From positions 34,559,963 to 34,623,962 of the forward strand of contig OX638133.1 in the NCBI GenBank assembly GCA_951804985.1: a stretch of 64,000 bases of DNA, read 5' to 3'. The notes under the pieces were generated by a model that was given only the letters and a program-made list of their open reading frames with translations, was not told where the DNA came from and ran no database searches. The position numbers and the translations under genes are program-made. The stretch is from Dryomyza anilis. Lineage: Eukaryota > Arthropoda > Insecta > Diptera > Dryomyzidae. Positions 59,882 through 64,000 of the stretch are shown here, piece after piece. Within the stretch, counting starts at the first letter, position 1. Each line of letters begins with the position of its first letter.

Positions 59882-61191
59882 CACCGAAAAAAAATACTGT
59901 ATTAAAAATAACTAAAAATGTCTCTAAAATAAATACATATGTATTTGATTTACGTCCAAAAGCATATGTATTATTTTTAATAAACTTCTTTTTGTTGTTT
60001 TTGTATTGAAAATTACTACATAATTTAACAGTTTTTCTATATAAAATTTCAATACATATATAATAAAAAATCTACATTTTGTCTTTATTTATACGTCCTG
60101 AAATATGTAGAGAAATTACTACATATGCCTTTAATTTTACAATAATATGTAGTTATTTTATTTTGTTGTGATAATTAATTAAATAAAAAAAAATATTTTT
60201 ATTGATTCGGAAAATTATATGAATGAATATCTAATATAATTTTTTAATACCAAAAATAAGATACAAGATATATAAATCTGAAAACTATTTAGTTGTATAG
60301 TCCAAATAAATACAACTAAATATTGTTACCCACAACCACAAGAAAAGTCTACACGTAAAAAAATAAATAAATAAATACATATTATATACATAAATAAATC
60401 AATAAATAAAAAAAAAATAAATAAATAATTAAATAAATAAATAAATAAATAAAAATATAAATAAATAAAAATATAAATAAATAAAAATATAAATCATAAG
60501 CCATCCTGATCATTAGATGGAAGCACCACTAAGTATCATCAGTTCTGATGAATCAAAGGAATGGCAAGCACTTAAGTGTATCTTTTCGGTTAAAACACAT
60601 AAGAATAATATGCTATGGTAAAACCATACCATGGCAAAACCATAAAGATGTCATATCAACTATTACTGCCTGAATAAAATATATGCGGCGATCGAAAAAC
60701 GAGAGAGCGAACATTGAAAACAACAAACATTTGCCGTCTCAATACTAACGTCATGTCGTGTCACAACAGCAAACTACACATCTGCAGCTGCGTGCTATAT
60801 TTGTATACTGCAGAGTTGACAACTAAGTTTTAAAACCAAAAATATTCAGCGGTAAACTTAGGTGGCAGCTCTATAGTCTTCTCTCATTAAGACGGTTCGG
60901 CCAGAGGCTACGGACAGTTTCATATTGCAGAAACTGGATAAGAATTCGTTTATACCTGCACGAGGGACGACCTTTCGTAATTCATTCGTCAGTGATCCCA
61001 CACGAATTCAAATGAAAGCATCAATACAGTTTGTGCAATATGTAGAGAACGAATTTTCAATACGTGGTGTAGTAAAAAATAAGGCAAATAAAGGCAAATG
61101 TATTTAAAAACTAACAAAATGTAGTAGAAATCATTTTTTTCAAAATAAAGACATAAAATGTATTTTATTTGCAACAGTAATTTTTTCGGTG
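59882..61191. mobile_element. 1.3-kb element with CACCGAAAAAAA termini
   Basis: Inverted ends CACCGAAAAAA / TTTTTTCGGTG, with TA on both sides (59880-59881, 61192-61193). It contains an (AAATAAAT)n microsatellite (60355-60495), a G+C-richer 60500-60990 segment not seen elsewhere in the window, and CAATATGTAGAGAACGAATT near the right end, shared with 15660 and 63020. No transposase was recognised. Confidence 0.65.
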
Positions 61192-61359
61192 TACAGCTTT
61201 AACAAATTTGTGGCTTTTTGACAAGTCTCCCATATACATTCGAATATTATTTTAAATTTGACATTACATTTTTATTATTGGAAACGCTAAACATTTGGTT
61301 TTAAAAATATAAACAAAATTATCTGTTTTTGAAAGTAAATTATGTTTTCATATATAGAG

Positions 61360-62749
61360 CAAGGATTGAAACCGTAACCGAAACCGAAACCGATATCCGT
61401 TTAAAATCGTTTCATTTTTAAAACCGAAACCGTAACCGAAACCGTTATACGAAAATCAGAAATAAACCGATATCCAAAACCGAAATCCAAAATCGAAATA
61501 AACGGTTTCGGTTTTATACCGGTTTAAAACGGTTTTTAAAAAAGTATAAAAGAAACAGAAAAACATATTTTATATAAAAGATCTTAAGTACAGGGCATGT
61601 TTAAATGTCATTTAATAAAATTTGGAGTTACCAAAATAAAAATGTTTTGTTGTACAAAAATTAATATGTCATTTTTTGAGATACAATATTTCCAAAACAA
61701 CGAACTTTGGTCTAAAATTTGTTTTTTTTTTCGTTAATTTGTGTAGCGGTAAATCGAATTAAAAACAAAACACCAGCAACTCATTGTTTAAAAATTATTC
61801 AATTTTTAATGATATTGTTTTTTTATTTATTGTATAAGTAAAATATATAGGGAGCCTGGGGTAAAGTGGGACAAGTTTGGAAAAGTTCATTAGAATAATT
61901 ATTGAATTCCTTTAATTCCTTTAATTGATTTTTGTGTGATTTTTCAAAACAGCTCAATGTTGGACATATATATTAAGGATAACAGAATTAAGGATAACAG
62001 AATTAATGAAAAAACAATGGTAATGAAAGAAAAAATTAGAAAAAAAAAAAAATTATTAACATCTCAGTAACTACTTAAGAAAATACGAAATATAAAGTGC
62101 AAGTTCGACAAGTTCGAACATTTCAAGTATACAGGCAGATATTGCAGTTCAAAATTTCTTTGGCTTTTATGGATGGAAATTGTACAAAATTCTTTTTCTT
62201 CTTTTCATGAAGTTTAAGACAATTACCGATGTATTCTTGCTGCTCGGCTCACTTCTGCAATTCAGATCATATTTCAGGTGAAATCAAAATGTTGATTTTC
62301 ATTGGCTTGTGGCCACGATTGACATTTTTTCTTGGTGAAATCAATTAAATAATTTATACAACACAATATTTTCACTAAAATAACAACAAACATTGTTTAA
62401 ATTACGTTTCCCACTTTACTGCAATACAGTTTTTCTCAAATATCCTTGAAACTGGACGTGTAGGGAAAATACTGAAAACGCCATTGTTCTTAGAATTTCC
62501 AAATCCATAAGAATCAAAGTTACACTTTAATTAATGTTGTCGAAAATTGTTGCCAAATGTGCGCCCAGTGTTATTTGAAAAATATGGAAAAAAATAAATT
62601 TTATACAAAAACCGAAATCAAAACCGAAACCGTAACTTGGAACCGGTATACCGAAACCGTTTCGTTATAAAAACTTAAAACCGAAACGCGGAAAAAACCA
62701 AACCCGAAATCGAAATCGAAACCGTTATTCGTTTAGGTTTCAATCCTTG
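61360..62749. mobile_element. Non-autonomous hAT-like element with CAAGGATTGAAACC termini
   Basis: Inverted ends CAAGGATTGAAACC / GGTTTCAATCCTTG (14 bp) lie inside an 8-bp duplication with one mismatch (ATATAGAG 61352-61359, ATTTAGAG 62750-62757), as in hAT elements. Both subterminal zones are packed with CCGAAACC / GGTTTCGG repeats, which could be transposase binding sites. The 1390-bp body has no intact frame. Relatives are at 4049-4190, 11320-11720 and about 36250-36320. Confidence 0.7.
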
Positions 62750-62979
62750 ATTTAGAGACATTTTAATAGGGCTGTTACTTTTAAGATTTTATGTAATAAA
62801 TTCAATTTTAATCAAATTTTTATAAAAACAATTAAATTTAAGTGATACATATTTTTGTACACATGGGAATTTATAGTAAATTTATAGAATATATTTTATA
62901 GATGAATTTATAATATGTAAATAATTTATAATAAATTGCATAATACATTTTATGTATTATGTAGTACACATATTTCAAA

Positions 62980-63165
62980 AATATAAACTACAGAAAACAA
63001 ATACATACTACATATTCTGCAATATGTAGAAAACGAATTTCTAATACATTGTGTAGGTACAAATTATTACAAATGTATTAAAAAACGATCAAAATGTAGT
63101 AGAACTGCATTTTTTCAAAACGAAGACATAAATGTATTATAATATACTACAGTTATTTTTCGGTG
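62980..63165. mobile_element. CACCGAAAA-family element, one end
   Basis: CTGCAATATGTAGAAAACGA, TTTCTAATACATTGTGTAG and the end TTATTTTTCGGTG followed by TA match the right part of 59882-61191. The other terminus is unclear. Confidence 0.65.
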
Positions 63166-63167
63166 TA

Positions 63168-64000
63168 CAATTGCTATACTTTTTCCAAATGATATATGTT
63201 TTAATTAGAATCCTCCTGACATTTTAGTTCCGAATTTTGAGATTCAACTTCTTTGACTCACTAATTACAACGCAAAAATCCCGAATATGGTCCTATTAAA
63301 TCACTTCTTAGTATAAAATAAAAAATTCAGTCTGTCACACATCTAGTTTTACAAAAAAATATAAACTTAATTTTTCTTTTAATTGTCCAGAATAATTAAA
63401 ATATATCAATAAATACTAATAGTTCGATAGTTTTTTTTATATATTTGAATATGAACTCGAAATTTTTTAAATTGTTTAGATTATTTTTCATGTTTTCTTA
63501 GCAATTCGGATCTAATGCTTAATAAGTAAATAATTTAGGATTATACAGAGCATAGTCCAAACTAAAAACCAAAACTAATAACATTTTTCTTTCGGGTCTA
63601 ATTACTAAATACACTCTATCAGTTTCTGTCAAAAAATTTTAAAATTTATTGAAGTTTTGAATAATATAATATAAAATAAATAAAATAAATAAAATTATAT
63701 AAAGTTAAATTCATATAATTAATAGAAAAATGACAGTTGTACCAGAAAGAGATAAAAGATCAGCGCATTCACAACACCTACGTGCGAATGAGATGTCATT
63801 CACGAAACGAGTAAAAGGTTCCCAAAACATGACGAAGCGTGTCGAACTGATGCATGCAGTATATAAGGGCGCACGTAAAGTTATCGAGTACGTCTCGTGT
63901 GAGAACAATGTCAAGTTAAATATTGGGCATGCTGCAGTTGTAAGAATTTTTTCGCATTTTTCCGTAGACTGGGATTTCGTAACAGTATGATACATATATT
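63168..64000. other. Right-hand flank, one weak exon candidate
   Basis: A+T-rich to 63728. From 63730 the sequence is more balanced and a plus-strand frame of 86 codons is open (63730-63990) with GTAAGA inside it at 63940, a possible donor. No domain is recognised and the opposite strand is also open, so no gene is called. Confidence 0.3.

Noticed and set aside
60355..60495. Regular repeat spacing as a CRISPR-like array
   Set aside because: It is an (AAATAAAT)n microsatellite without distinct spacers, in an animal genome.

Overview
The window looks like euchromatic or pericentromeric DNA of a higher fly (Brachycera, probably a schizophoran). It is very A+T-rich, it carries mini-me-type repeats with the dipteran (TA)n / conserved core / (GTCY)n layout, and it has Tc1/mariner, Helitron and hAT-like elements. 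Its one convincing host gene encodes a protein with the insect-allergen-related (G12) domain. No rRNA gene, functional tRNA gene, CRISPR array or bacterial gene was seen.

Host gene (minus strand, about 9.73 kb down past the left edge): a secreted G12-domain protein. The core promoter is legible: an Inr TCAGTT with +1 at 9725 and a DPE-like GGTCG exactly at +28. The 5'UTR is 137 nt. Exon 1 (9588-8766) encodes a signal peptide, an acidic linker and the first part of the domain. A 5.24-kb intron full of small transposons follows, then exon 2 (3525-3302), which continues the domain in frame. At least one more exon is needed; it was not found in 1-3301 and probably lies beyond the left edge.

Everything else that can be named is mobile or repetitive. 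(1) Two full-length Tc1/mariner-superfamily elements with TIRs and TA duplications, both carrying broken transposase: a DD37E-type element at 12201-13472 and a mariner with a 41-residue final spacing at 17286-18576; a 0.33-kb derivative of the second is at 29405-29737. (2) A tRNA-derived SINE family in three copies (55-333, 31525-31825, 47085-47387). (3) Mini-me-like elements in at least seven copies and two subfamilies. (4) Helitron-like elements with A|TC starts and CTAG|T ends (24166-24882, about 36340-37221, 37298-39383, 46241-46740, 56236-57717), several holding simple-repeat cargo. (5) hAT-like non-autonomous elements with 8-bp duplications (20882-21509 and 61360-62749). (6) Many TA-flanked MITE families with recognisable termini. 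(7) A 2.45-kb minisatellite of a 9-bp unit (49372-51830) with higher-order duplications. (8) A group of three related TACACG-ended elements at 41814-46185, two of which form a roughly 1.45-kb-arm inverted repeat.

Elements are often nested: a MITE inside a mini-me, mini-me copies inside Helitron or A-rich arrays, and a hAT MITE inside another element. The remaining spacers are A+T-rich with no supported gene. Most longer open frames are low-complexity translations of repeats and are not reported as genes.
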